Assembly (NCBI RefSeq): GCF_019402645.1
Contig: NZ_VKKS01000001.1
Coordinates: 3,390,970 to 3,454,969 of the forward strand
DNA length: 64,000 bases
From: Morganella morganii
Lineage (GTDB): Bacteria > Pseudomonadota > Gammaproteobacteria > Enterobacterales > Enterobacteriaceae
Direction of reading: 5' to 3'
The notes under the pieces are model-generated. The model saw only the letters and a list, made by a program, of their open reading frames with translations, had not been told where the DNA came from and made no database searches. Below, piece after piece: positions 50,180-59,801 of this stretch. The position numbers and the translations under genes are program-made. Each line of letters begins with the position of its first letter. Position 1 is the first letter of the stretch.

Positions 50180-50830
50180 TCACTGACCTTTTTTATCTTC
50201 TTCGCGCTCTTTTGCCACAATCTGACGATACCAGCGCGGGTGGTGTTTCTTCGCCCAGCCGCGGGTTACCCAGCCTTCCGTCATCGCACGCAGTGATCCT
50301 TTCACCCAGATTGCCGCATAAGCATGGACAATAATGGTGATAATCAGACCAATCGCTGCAATGGAGTGAACCAGCAATGCGATGCGGATCACCGGAATGG
50401 AGAAATAATCCGCAAAGTAAGGACGCCAGATAACGATACCGCTCACTACCAGCAGGAACAGACAGATACTGGCCGCCCAGTACACCCCTTTCTGACCGAG
50501 GTTATACTGACCGACATCACCGGCTTCCTCATTTTTCATGATTTTGCCGATCTGCTTCGCCCACTCGATATCATCACGGTTGATAAAGTTGTGTTTAAAG
50601 TAACGGAAAAACATAAACACAAACAGTAAGAACATCACCACACCGGTAAACGGATGCAGCAGACGTGATAACTGCGGGGTACCCAGAATGTTCATAAACC
50701 AGTTAAGCGACGGGAAGAAAAACCCTAGCCCGCTGATGGCCGTGAACAGAAAACAAATGACCACAGCCCAGTGATTCACACGTTCAATCGGTTTGTGGCG
50801 GATAATTTTTTCGCGATCATCCTGTTGCAT
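50180..50830 (-). CDS. fdoI: Formate dehydrogenase-O cytochrome b556 subunit FdoI
   Basis: 216 residues with four membrane helices. It holds two b hemes and passes electrons from FdoH to quinone. Visible blocks: E-R-V-N-H-W-A-V-V at residues 17-25 with a heme His, H-P-F-T-G-V in helix 2, and H-A-Y-A-A-I-W-V-K-G in helix 4. The start shares one base with the fdoH stop. Named fdo rather than fdn because fdhE and fdhD flank the operon, as at the E. coli fdo locus. Confidence 0.95.
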   Translation of the reverse strand: MQQDDREKIIRHKPIERVNHWAVVICFLFTAISGLGFFFPSLNWFMNILGTPQLSRLLHPFTGVVMFLLFVFMFFRYFKHNFINRDDIEWAKQIGKIMKNEEAGDVGQYNLGQKGVYWAASICLFLLVVSGIVIWRPYFADYFSIPVIRIALLVHSIAAIGLIITIIVHAYAAIWVKGSLRAMTEGWVTRGWAKKHHPRWYRQIVAKEREEDKKGQ

Positions 50831-51771
50831 TATTTCTGCTCCTCATGACCTGCTGATTGCTCAGTCTTTGCCGGAACATCCTGAATATCTTTCAGGGCCT
50901 CTTCTTCCTCGCGTTTTGATACCCGGTTCGGGCCGATACCCACGTAATGGAAGATTGCCGCCGCAAAGGTAGCCGCAAAACCGACTGCTGCCAGTGGTTT
51001 CCACGCGCCTTTCCAGAATTTCACCGCGGCACTGATTTCCGGGTTCTCCGGCAGGCCGTGATATAACTGCGGCTTATCCGCGTGGTGCAGCACATACATC
51101 ACGTGCGTACCGCCGACGCCCTGCGGATCATACAGACCAGCTTTAGCGTAACCACGGCTTTGCAGTTCAGTCACACGATCACCGGCCAGCGCTTTCATAT
51201 CCTCTTTCGAGCCGAAATGAATCGCCCCTGTCGGACAGGTTTTCACACACGCCGGTTCCTGACCCACTTCCACACGGTCAACACACAGTGTGCATTTATA
51301 AGCACGGTTATCTTCTTCATTAATACGCGGCACATTAAACGGACAGCCCGCGATGCAGTAACCGCAGCCGATGCAGTGCTCTGACTGGAAATCAACAATC
51401 CCGTTGGCATACTGAATAATAGCGCCTTCCGCCGGACAGGCTTTCAGACAACCCGGATCCGCACAGTGCATACAGCCGTCTTTGCGGATCAGCCACTCAA
51501 ATTTGCCGTTCTCTTCCGTTTCGGAGAAGCGCATCACGGTCCATGATTTTGCGGTCAGATCCTGCGGGTTGTCATACACCCCCACGTTCGTACCGATTTT
51601 GTCACGGATGTCGTTCCACTCCGAACAGGCCACCTGACAGGCTTTACAGCCAATACAGGTGGTCACGTCGATAAGCTTCGCCACTTCTTCCTTAAAATCC
51701 CGCACCTGAGGTGCGGGGGTCAGGGAATTGGTGGCAGAGCGACGAATAATGTCCTGTGATTGCATTGACAT
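50830..51771 (-). CDS. fdoH: Formate dehydrogenase-O iron-sulfur subunit FdoH
   Basis: 313 residues from the ATG at 51771 (AAGGAG seven bases upstream). It carries four [4Fe-4S] clusters in ferredoxin-like domains: [35 protein letters not shown] and C-T-L-C-x9-C-V-K-T-C. One C-terminal membrane helix (about residues 258-280) anchors it in the inner membrane on the periplasmic side. Confidence 0.96.
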   Translation of the reverse strand: MSMQSQDIIRRSATNSLTPAPQVRDFKEEVAKLIDVTTCIGCKACQVACSEWNDIRDKIGTNVGVYDNPQDLTAKSWTVMRFSETEENGKFEWLIRKDGCMHCADPGCLKACPAEGAIIQYANGIVDFQSEHCIGCGYCIAGCPFNVPRINEEDNRAYKCTLCVDRVEVGQEPACVKTCPTGAIHFGSKEDMKALAGDRVTELQSRGYAKAGLYDPQGVGGTHVMYVLHHADKPQLYHGLPENPEISAAVKFWKGAWKPLAAVGFAATFAAAIFHYVGIGPNRVSKREEEEALKDIQDVPAKTEQSAGHEEQK

Positions 51772-51782
51772 AATTTATCTCC

Positions 51783-54700
51783 TTACACCTTTTCCACATT
51801 AACCAGGAAGGCTTTAAATTCAGGCGTCTGGGTGTTCGCATCCCCGACAAACGGTGTCAGCGTGTTGGTGATAAAGCCTTTCACCGCCACACCCTCAAAG
51901 CCCCAGTGAATCGGAATACCGATGGTATCCACTTTCTGACCATTCACATCCAGGGTGCGGATACGTTTGGTAACCACTGCTTTGGCCTTGATATAGCCGC
52001 GTTTAGAGCTGACTTTTACCGTATCACCCCGGGAAATACCCTTCTCATTCGCGAGACGCTCACCAATTTCGATAAACTGCTGCGGCTGAGTAATGGCATT
52101 TAGCCGTGAATGTTTGGTCCAGTAGTGGAAGTGCTCCGTCAGACGGTAAGTTGTACCGACATACGGGAATTCCTCTGCTTTACCCATCTGTGCCCAGTCA
52201 TCTTTAAAGACACGGGCGGCCGGGTTGGAGACCACATCCGGATGAAGCGGGTTAGTACCGAGCGGGGTTTCAATCGGCTCATAGTGCTCAGGGAACGGCC
52301 CTTCCGCCATCTTATCGATAGCAAACAGGCGCCCCATACCTTCCGGCTGCATGATAAACGGCCCGACATCCGAATCCGGCGCGGCGTTGCTGTAGTCCGG
52401 CACATCCATACCGATCCACTTGCTGCCGTTCCATTCCAGAATCTGGCGTTTCGGATCCCACGGTTTACCCGCCGGGTCTGCAGAAGCACGGTTATAAATG
52501 ACACGGCGGTTAAGCGGCCATGCCCATGCCCAGCCAAGGGTGTTACCCAGCCCGGTCGGGTCAGCGTTATCACGGCGGGCCATCTGGTTACCCTGCGGTG
52601 TCCAGCTGCCGGCGAAAATCCAGCATCCGCTTGCCGTGGTACCGTCGTCACGCAGCTGTGCGAAGGAGGTGAGCTGCTCGCCTTTCTTCACAATCACGTT
52701 GCCGTCAGCATCTTTCAGATCCACCAGCGCCAGACCGTTACTCTCCTGCGCGACTTCTTCCGGCGTCGGATTATCGCGGTCGAAGTAATTCCAGGTCATG
52801 TTCAGCACCTGCTCAGGCACCTTACCGCCTTCCGCTTCATACAGCTTGCGGACACGGTGGAAAATCCCGGAGAGGATTTCGCCGTCGCTGATAGCTTCGC
52901 CCGGGGCATCCGCACCTTTCCAGTGCCACTGTAACCAGCGGGCGGAGTTAACGATAGAACCGTTCTCTTCCGCGAAACAGCAGGATGGCAGACGGAATAC
53001 CGTGGTCTGAATCTGTGCCGGATCCACATCGTTCATCTCGCCGTGATTCTGCCAGAAGTTGGATGTTTCCGTATTCAGCGGGTCAACGGTGATCAGAAAC
53101 TTCAGTTTGGACAAAGCCTTAACCACTTTGTTTTTGTTCGGGAATGAGGCTAACGGGTTAAAGCCCTGGCAGATATAGCCGTTGACTTCCCCTTTATCCA
53201 TCATGTCGAAATAACGCAGAACATCGTAGCCTTTATCCCACTTCGGCAGCCAGTCAAAGCCCCAGTTATTCTCTTTCTGTGCTTTGTCGCCGTAGAACGT
53301 TTTCATCAGGCTGACAAAGAACTTCGGATAGTTGCCCCAGTAGTTTACCTGGCCCTGCACTGTTGGTTTCGGCGTGTTAGCGGCCAGATAACTTTCCAGT
53401 GATGTCTGTTGGTCAGACGGCAGCGTCAGGTAGCCCGGCAGACTCTGAGACAGCAGACCCAGGTCAGTTAAGCCCTGGATATTGGAGTGACCGCGCAGCG
53501 CATTCACGCCGCCGCCCAGCATCCCCATGTTACCCAGCAGCAGCTGGATCATCGCCATGGTACGGATGTTCTGTGCACCGACAGTGTGCTGTGTCCAGCC
53601 CAGTGCGTACAGGAATGAGGCAGTTTTATCTTTCACGCTGGTTTCGCCGATATATTCACAGACTTTCAGGAAGTCTTCTTTCGGCGTTCCGCAGATATTG
53701 GTCACCACATCCGGGGTATAACGGCTGACGTGTTCTTTCAGTAAATTCCAGACACAACGCGGATGCTGCAATGTGGTATCGCGTTTGGCGAAACCATTTT
53801 CATCCTGCTCGTAGTTCCAGGTTGTTTTATCGTACTGACGTTTTTCCGCATCATAGCCGCTGAACAAACCATTATCGAACGTATAATCTTCACGTACGAT
53901 CAGGCTGGCATTGGTGTACGCCTCAACATATTCACGGTTGATTTTTTCATTTTCCATCAGATATTTAATAACACCTGACAGGAACGCAATATCAGTACCG
54001 GAACGGATAGGCGTGTAGAAATCCGCCACAGCCGCAGTACGGGTAAAGCGCGGGTCAATCACGATCAGTTTGGCATTGTTATGAATTTTGGCTTCCATCG
54101 CCCAGCGGAACCCGACAGGGTGAGCTTCCGCAGCGTTTCCGCCCATCACAACAACAAGATTGGCATTTTTAATATCAACCCAGTGGTTGGTCATGGCACC
54201 GCGACCAAATGTCGGAGCAAGACTTGCTACCGTTGGTCCGTGTCAGACACGCGCCTGGTTATCCACGGCAAGCATGCCGAGGGCGCGGGAAAATTTCTGG
54301 GTGACAAATCCGGTTTCGTTACTGGCGGCAGACGCACATAACATCCCGGTGGTTAACCAGCGGTTGACGGTGACGCCATCGCTGTTCTTTTCAATAAAGT
54401 TAGTATCGCGGTCATCTTTGATCAGGCGGGCCATACGATCAAACGCCTCATGCCACGAGATACGTTTCCACGCGTTAGTACCCGGCTCACGGACTTCAGG
54501 ATACTTAAGACGGCTTTCGCTGTGGATAAAATCAATCAGACCTGCGCCTTTCGGGCACAGCGCGCCACGGTTTACCGGATGATCCGGATCCCCTTCAATG
54601 TGAAAAACGGATTCTTTGGCGTTTTTTGCCCCGTCACCCAGACTGTACATTAACAGCCCGCAGCCGACGGAACAGTACGTGCAGGTATTACGGGTTTCAC

Positions 54701-54830
54701 GTGCGCGCAAAAGCTTATACTGACGTGAACCGGCAATAGCGACCGCCGGGGCAAACCCCAGAGCCGCTGCCGTTGTACCCGCCATACCGCCAGCGCAGAT
54801 CTTAAAGAACTGCCTTCTGCTGACTTGCAT
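51783..54830 (-). CDS. fdoG: Formate dehydrogenase-O major subunit, selenoprotein FdoG
   Basis: 1015 residues when the in-frame TGA at 54243-54245 is read as selenocysteine. It falls at codon 196, the position in E. coli FdoG/FdnG, within N-Q-A-R-V-U-H-G-P-T-V. The two reading segments on either side (195 and 819 codons) are one gene, not a frameshift. A twin-arginine signal (S-R-R-Q-F-F-K) exports the folded protein. C-T-Y-C-S-V-G-C binds a [4Fe-4S] cluster, and the molybdopterin domains follow. It oxidises formate to CO2 in the periplasm with Mo and Se at the active site. First gene of fdoGHI-fdhE. Confidence 0.97.
54200..54245 (-). promoter_or_regulatory. SECIS element after the fdoG UGA
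   Basis: Read on the minus strand, UGA is followed by CACGGACCAACGGU and then AGCAA-GUC-UUGCU, which folds into the apical hairpin about 15 nt after the UGA. The outer arms ACCAA/UUGGU can pair as well (GACCAA with UUGGUC). Spacing and a GUC-type apical loop match the bacterial SECIS recognised by SelB. Confidence 0.9.
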
Positions 54831-54997
54831 GGAGATCTCCTTATTACATTGCTCTTATGCCGCTGTAAAGTAAGCCACAGCGAACTTTCTTTTTTATCCG
54901 CACAGTGGTGCGTGCGATCAGGTTCATTGCCTGGTGGAATGGTGTAAACTTTTACCCATACTATTATTATGTATTATTAAGCGCAGGAATTCATCTG

Positions 54998-55828
54998 ATG
55001 GATGACATTTATTCCATAGAATTGTTACATAATTGCCTAATTCGCGGTGTGCATCTCACAAGCGTGCAACAAAAAAGCAAACCCGGGCATAATGAAAATG
55101 ACTGGGTCGCGGAAGAGACGCCGGTAGCGCTGGTGTACAACGGCATTTCACACGTGGTGATGATGGCCAGCCCGAAAAACCTGGATGATTTTGCTGTCGG
55201 TTTTTCGCTTTCCGAAGGCATTATTGAATCTGTTGCCGACATCCGCGGGATTGATATCACGGATGCCTGCCACGGCGGATTTGAAGTCCGCGTTGAATTA
55301 TCGGCCCGTCGTTTTGCCGGACTGAAAGAACGCCGCCGCAATATGGCCGGGCGCACCGGCTGCGGTATTTGCGGCACCGAGCAGATCAGCGAAATTTTCC
55401 GTCCGGTTCCGCCTCTGGATTTCACGCAGACTTTTTCTCTCAGTCACCTCGATGAAGCACTCAGCCGGCTGCCGCAGGTGCAGGACATCGGAAAACTGAC
55501 CGGCTGTACCCACGCTGCGGGCTGGATTTCCCCGCAGGGTGAATTACTGGGCGGTTGTGAAGATGTCGGACGCCATGTGGCATTGGATAAGCTGTTGGGT
55601 ATGCGGGCAAAAGCACAGTGGACAGACGGTGCAGTGCTGGTGTCCAGCCGTGCCAGCTATGAGATGGTACAGAAAAGCGCGCAGTGTGGCGCGGAAATTC
55701 TGTTTGCGGTTTCCGCCCCGACCACACTGGCAATTGAAACCGCCAGACGCTGCCGCCTGACGCTGGCCGGGTTCTGTAAAAAAGGGCGGGCCGCAATCTA
55801 TACCCACCCGGAACGGTTGATCCCCTGA
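54998..55828 (+). CDS. fdhD: Sulfur carrier FdhD
   Basis: 276 residues from the ATG at 54998 (AGGA nine bases upstream), close to the E. coli length of 277; the frame is open to 54905 but the extra residues are not family sequence. FdhD takes sulfur from IscS and passes it to the molybdenum cofactor of formate dehydrogenases. The sulfur-carrying C-G-I-C-G pair lies near residue 125, and G-R-H-V-A-L-D-K and [11 protein letters not shown] are conserved. Divergent from fdoG. Confidence 0.95.
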   Translation: MDDIYSIELLHNCLIRGVHLTSVQQKSKPGHNENDWVAEETPVALVYNGISHVVMMASPKNLDDFAVGFSLSEGIIESVADIRGIDITDACHGGFEVRVELSARRFAGLKERRRNMAGRTGCGICGTEQISEIFRPVPPLDFTQTFSLSHLDEALSRLPQVQDIGKLTGCTHAAGWISPQGELLGGCEDVGRHVALDKLLGMRAKAQWTDGAVLVSSRASYEMVQKSAQCGAEILFAVSAPTTLAIETARRCRLTLAGFCKKGRAAIYTHPERLIP

Positions 55829-56593
55829 CTATTCAGTCAGCGGATGATACATCCACAGATTCGGCTCATAATAAATGACCCGGTCACTGTCAGGATCGGC
55901 CTGAACCGGCACCAGCGCACCCGGCACAATGTACTGACCGGCATGCGGAAAGGCCATTCCGGCCCATTCAGACCAGTTACCGGCAGATGACGTGATATTC
56001 ATTGAACGCATCGCCGGTTTGATAATCTGTCCGCCCAGCCGGACATGTGTGCGGATCCACGGGTCAAAAGGCTCACCCTGCGGGGTCTGCCACTGACAAT
56101 ACTCCGCAAAATCCTGCAACGGATATTGTGCTTTGAGTACCGGACGCACCGGCACCACCACCCCTTTCAGCCCGGCTTGTACCACTGCAGCTTTCAGCGC
56201 GGTAATCAGCTGTGCGGGAATACCGCGCCCGCGGAAATCCGGATCAACCGTTACCGCCAGCGCCGATACAAATGTCGGTTTCCGGGGATCGGTTGCCGCC
56301 AGCATCAGCACCGCATCCCGGCCCTCATCCGGCAAATCGGTCAGCGGCACATCTTCCGGAAAATAAAACGGAATGGCATTCAGAAGCCCGACGACCTGCT
56401 CCTCTCCGGCAATGGTTGCAACCGCAACCTGCTGAAAAGGCAAATTTTCCTCAAGATAGAGTGTATCCCAGTACTGACCAGAAACCGGACCGGATAACAT
56501 AAACAGTGGCCATTGTTCCGCAACCAGCGCTTCCGCACTGTCCAGCAGTGATTCATGACACTGTGCAACACTGAGGATCCGGACTGACGACAT
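55829..56593 (-). CDS. GNAT-family N-acetyltransferase-like protein
   Basis: 254 residues. The acetyl-CoA-binding motif A is V-T-V-D-P-D-F-R-G-R-G-I-P-A-Q-L-I (about residues 112-128). The second half has no recognised motif and may bind the substrate, which is unknown. Stop codons of this gene and fdhD touch (55828/55829) with no terminator between. The start is followed upstream by an 85-bp gap without features. Confidence 0.8.
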   Translation of the reverse strand: MSSVRILSVAQCHESLLDSAEALVAEQWPLFMLSGPVSGQYWDTLYLEENLPFQQVAVATIAGEEQVVGLLNAIPFYFPEDVPLTDLPDEGRDAVLMLAATDPRKPTFVSALAVTVDPDFRGRGIPAQLITALKAAVVQAGLKGVVVPVRPVLKAQYPLQDFAEYCQWQTPQGEPFDPWIRTHVRLGGQIIKPAMRSMNITSSAGNWSEWAGMAFPHAGQYIVPGALVPVQADPDSDRVIYYEPNLWMYHPLTE

Positions 56594-56678
56594 ACGATTC
56601 TCCGCTTACATAACCTATTGCACATATATTAACGATTTTCAGGTAAAAATAATTAACGTTAGCTTTATATCTCCGGTC

Positions 56679-57119
56679 TTATCCCCGCCGGGAAAACCGG
56701 AATCCCTTCCCTGTCCGCTTTCCGTCTTTATCCAGAATTTCATAATACTCTTCCGTCAGCACGGACTGCCCTTTATCCCAGCGTCCGGTATCTGACAGAT
56801 TATCCGCCCGGTAAACATCCCCGACCACCCGGTACTGCCGCCCTTTATAACGGATATGCTTTGTTGCTCCCGGGGAAAACTGGCGGGTGACTTCGGTATA
56901 CTCTCCGTTACCATCGCGCCGCAAACCGATCAGACGCAGCCCCTGTGTTGCAGGGTCATTATTGACTGCGCCGGGCACCGGCATATCAGGTGTCAGTGTA
57001 ATGACCTGATAACGTTCAGAAAAATCACTTCTCCCGATTTGCGGCCATGTGGCCATGGCCGCTCTGCCGGTCAGCATCAGCACAGTTAACAACAAAAATG
57101 CCAGAATTTGTTTCATCAT
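56679..57119 (-). CDS. Hypothetical secreted protein
   Basis: 146 residues with a clear signal peptide (M-K-Q-I-L-A-F-L-L-L-T-V-L-M-L, cut near A-A-M-A). The mature part is basic with repeated short beta-rich segments, such as Y-K-G-R-Q-Y-R-V-V-G-D-V-Y and E-E-Y-Y-E-I-L-D-K-D-G-K-R. It resembles nothing I recognise. Start is the first or second of two adjacent ATGs. Divergent from the hemophilin gene, across the 440-bp gap that holds the Fur box. Confidence 0.68.
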   Translation of the reverse strand: MMKQILAFLLLTVLMLTGRAAMATWPQIGRSDFSERYQVITLTPDMPVPGAVNNDPATQGLRLIGLRRDGNGEYTEVTRQFSPGATKHIRYKGRQYRVVGDVYRADNLSDTGRWDKGQSVLTEEYYEILDKDGKRTGKGFRFSRRG

Positions 57120-57435
57120 CGGATTATCTGTTCAGCCGGAAAATACCGGACAGTATGAAACATAAATACAAAATCAAACGCGATAACAGCCGTTAATTAA
57201 ATGCATTATTATTGCTTTTAAAATTTATTGATTAATAAAAACAAAAAATAATCTGTCACTTTTTATGACACTTATAAATTAATAACCTGATTTACTGTGC
57301 AGAAAAACTCTGAATGTGCATCACATATTTTCATTCTTACATTTGAAATAAATTTGTCACAAAAAATAAAAAAGAGTGATTTTTTAATTCGTTACTTAAT
57401 TAGCATTCTAATCAAATTATTCCCATCGCAACAAA

Positions 57436-57450
57436 TGATAATAATTCTCA
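57436..57450 (+). promoter_or_regulatory. Fur box of the hemophilin operon
   Basis: TGATAAT-A-ATTCTCA matches the 7-1-7 Fur consensus TGATAATnATTATCA at 13 of 14 positions. It lies directly upstream of the -35-like hexamer and 110 bp before the hphA start, so iron-loaded Fur should repress the operon. Confidence 0.85.
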
Positions 57451-57479
57451 TTTACATGGTATTCATTCTCCTTTATCGT
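57451..57479 (+). promoter_or_regulatory. Candidate hphA promoter
   Basis: TTTACA (57451-57456), a 17-bp spacer and TATCGT (57474-57479). The -35 matches consensus at five of six bases, the -10 at four. It touches the Fur box. Not the only possible choice in this AT-rich stretch. Confidence 0.5.
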
Positions 57480-57559
57480 TTATTTGTCTTCCGGCAATAA
57501 CACCGGAAAAAGGATTTAAGCTCATTAGACCATTCATTTAATAATAAGGAGTTTGTTTT

Positions 57560-58339
57560 ATGAATACATTTAAAATGAAAACCCCGCTGGCTACCCTGGT
57601 GACTCTGTGTGCTGCTTTTTCGGCTGTGCAGGCTCAGGCTGATGCAGGTTATGGCAGTTCAGCAGAACCAACAACCGGCGGTAATATCATTGTTGGCGTA
57701 ACAGAAGCATCCAGCGGACGAGGCCATCCGTCACCGGGCGGAGAACCGGGAATCGGTTATTCCGGCATGCACAGAGGAACCAAAGTCAGCTTTGCCGGAT
57801 TACAAGGTCCAAACCGTGCAGTACCAAACGATAAAGGTGTCTCTGTTATCACCTCCGTTCCGCAGTCACACCGCAATATGGGCTCTTTTAACTTTGCCAA
57901 AATAGCGGATGCCGATATCTACTACGGTGAATGGGTTTCCGGTACGGATTTCAGCGATGATTCCCATATGGTGTATTACGCAGGGAAAGATATCACCGGC
58001 ACCATGCCATCTGAAGGTACTGCGCAGTACAGCATTAAAGGACTCAGCCAGTACAGCAGTGGTGAACAGATCAGCGGTACATTCAGCACAGATTTTGATG
58101 CCAATACCTTCACCGGCTCTCTCAGCTCAACCGAGCTCAGCTACAGCCTGAACGGAACTATCAGTGGCTCAGCCTTTGGTGGTACCGCATCTGTCAGCAC
58201 TACGGGTACCGATATCACAACCGTCAGCGGGACAACCAACGGGCATTTCTTCGGTGATAATGCACAACAAGTTGCCGGTTATGCCGAATTCAGCAGTGAT
58301 AAAGCGAAAAATATTGCGTTCGGCGGAACCAAATCTTAA
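57560..58339 (+). CDS. hphA: Slam-dependent hemophilin (heme-binding secreted protein)
   Basis: 259 residues. AAGGAG lies nine bases before the ATG. A signal peptide ends near V-Q-A-Q-A (about residue 27). The heme-handle domain has several His/Tyr candidates in its first 110 residues, such as G-H-P-S-P-G-G, G-M-H-R-G-T-K and Q-S-H-R-N-M-G. D-I-Y-Y-G-E-W-V-S-G then leads into a C-terminal eight-stranded beta-barrel (about 135-259) ending H-F-F-G-D-N-A-Q-Q-V-A-G and A-F-G-G-T-K-S. This two-part layout is that of HphA/hemophilin proteins of Acinetobacter and Haemophilus, whose barrel is needed for Slam export. It should take heme from the host and give it to the receptor at 59802. First gene of the Fur-preceded operon. 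Confidence 0.9.
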   Translation: MNTFKMKTPLATLVTLCAAFSAVQAQADAGYGSSAEPTTGGNIIVGVTEASSGRGHPSPGGEPGIGYSGMHRGTKVSFAGLQGPNRAVPNDKGVSVITSVPQSHRNMGSFNFAKIADADIYYGEWVSGTDFSDDSHMVYYAGKDITGTMPSEGTAQYSIKGLSQYSSGEQISGTFSTDFDANTFTGSLSSTELSYSLNGTISGSAFGGTASVSTTGTDITTVSGTTNGHFFGDNAQQVAGYAEFSSDKAKNIAFGGTKS

Positions 58340-58359
58340 TTCATTATTGATCTAATTCA

Positions 58360-58386
58360 ATCAGGAACAGACTCTCTGTTCCTGAT
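58360..58386 (+). terminator. Strong hairpin between hphA and slam
   Basis: ATCAGGAACAG (58360-58370) and CTGTTCCTGAT (58376-58386) form a perfect 11-bp stem with a 5-base loop. Only a weak T stretch (GTTT) follows. It may terminate partly or protect the hphA mRNA end, giving more hemophilin than Slam (inference). Confidence 0.75.
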
Positions 58387-58403
58387 GTTTACCGGATATA
58401 ATT

Positions 58404-59761
58404 ATGTTGTTGCAGATAAAATTAATTTACGGATTTATTCTTTTTTTATTATCACTTACTTTTTCATTACCTGTATCTGCGACTATACAAAAACTTAATC
58501 ATTCAGAAAGAAATGATACCGCACAAAATTTATATCTCTCACTAAAAAAAAATAACCTTAAAGAGATTTATCATTATTTATCCGTTTATCAACAGGAACA
58601 TCAGGCTGACCCGTTACTGATTATATTCAGTCAGGCAAAACTGGCCTATTTAAATCGGCGCCCGGGTGTTGCTATCCGGTTATATAACTCCATCCTGCAA
58701 CAAAAACCCCATTTTTTTGCTGCACAGCTGGAACTGGCCCGCAGCTACCGCGCAGATCGCCAGGTCGGGAACGCATTGTCTTTATTCCGGGAACTGAGTC
58801 AGCGCCTGCCGGTGACATCCCCTCATTATCCGGAAATCTCCCGCACGATTACTGAACTCACACGTGTACTCGGCTGGTCATTAATGCTCAGCGCAGGCAG
58901 CCATTACACTGATAACTATTATCAGACACCACTGCCGAAAACATACTGTCTGCACTACAATCCCGATGGTTCCTGTTATGCCAGCCTTATCCCGCAAATA
59001 CCCCACGCCGTATTGCAATGGCGCAGCGACTGGGATTTACGCAGACTAACACCGCTGTCCGGCTCTCATTTTCTGACTCAGCACTACCGGATGTCCACAC
59101 GGTATGACGCCGCAAATAAGGTACCCAATACCGTAACGCTGACCGCCAGAACAGGCTATCACTATCAGGATCGCCATACCTTATGGCAACTGACACCGCT
59201 GCTGGAACAGCATTTTTCCGCCGGACGCCACTTTTCTTCAGCTTACGGCTTACAAACTTATCTGAATCAGCAACTCAGCCCGGACTGGTCACTGGGCGGA
59301 CTGGCGGCACTGAGGCTGCACCGGTATCAGCCATATCTGGATTCACATAACGGCACAGAATACCAGCTGATGCCGCAGATAACCTGGCGCCCGCATTCAG
59401 CGGCCACACTGTATTTACAGGCAGAAACCACTGTCCACAAAAAAAATGACCCCTATAAACATTACCGGACGACAGCCCTGCATACCGGGCTGACCTATCT
59501 GTGGCACCCTTTTGTGTCTCAGTCTGTTCATGCCGTTTACAGCCGTAAACGCTATCACTATACACATCCGCTACATCGCCAGGCCAGGCCAGGGAGGATC
59601 ATACCCGACAGTACAGTACAACACTTGCGCTCTACCCGCCGTCATTCGCACAAATTTCACCTCAGCTTTCACTGATTCACACCCGCAACCACAGTTCTGT
59701 TCCGTGGCTTTATACCTACCGGCAAACCGAAATCATGCTGCGTTTTGAACGGTTATTTTAA
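58404..59761 (+). pseudogene. slam: Slam-type outer-membrane translocator, frameshifted near the 3' end
   Basis: The first frame gives 423 codons (58404-59675): signal peptide (cut near L-P-V-S-A), an N-terminal TPR-like region (about residues 30-150; L-L-I-I-F-S-Q-A-K-L-A-Y), then the DUF560 barrel starting L-G-W-S-L-M-L-S-A-G. After about codon 394 this frame loses beta-barrel character. The -1 frame continues to 59761 and ends H-S-S-V-P-W-L-Y-T-Y, then I-M-L-R-F-E-R-L-F, a proper outer-membrane terminal strand with final Phe. Frames switch within a (GCCAG)3 repeat at 59578-59592; removing one unit gives a 450-residue Slam. Slams move hemophilins and surface lipoproteins across the outer membrane. 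As written, export is probably lost. No strong Shine-Dalgarno was seen. Confidence 0.85.
59578..59592 (+). repeat. (GCCAG)3 tandem repeat at the slam frameshift
   Basis: Three perfect 5-base units, followed by GG. Loss of one unit or gain of two restores the slam frame. Each unit junction also contains a Dcm site (CCAGG). Confidence 0.9.
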
Positions 59762-59801
59762 CCCTTTCTGATTACTTATTTTTTATCATCCGGGAATCGT
59801 T

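Larger units (their letters stand above)
57120..57559. other. AT-rich intergenic region with the heme-locus control signals
   Basis: 440 bp. The right third holds a Fur box and promoter-like hexamers (next entries); AAGGAG at 57546-57551 serves hphA. The left part is very AT-rich with no gene. A 67-codon frame at 57297 lacks a ribosome-binding site and covers the control signals, so it is not taken as a gene. Confidence 0.6.

Noticed and set aside
54194..54246. fdoG read as two genes or a nonsense mutation
   Set aside because: The TGA is in frame at codon 196, exactly the selenocysteine position of FdoG/FdnG, and a SECIS-like hairpin follows. selA and selB are next to it.
57297..57500. Small plus-strand frame of 67 codons upstream of hphA
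   Set aside because: No ribosome-binding site, biased AT-rich composition, and it covers the Fur box and promoter.
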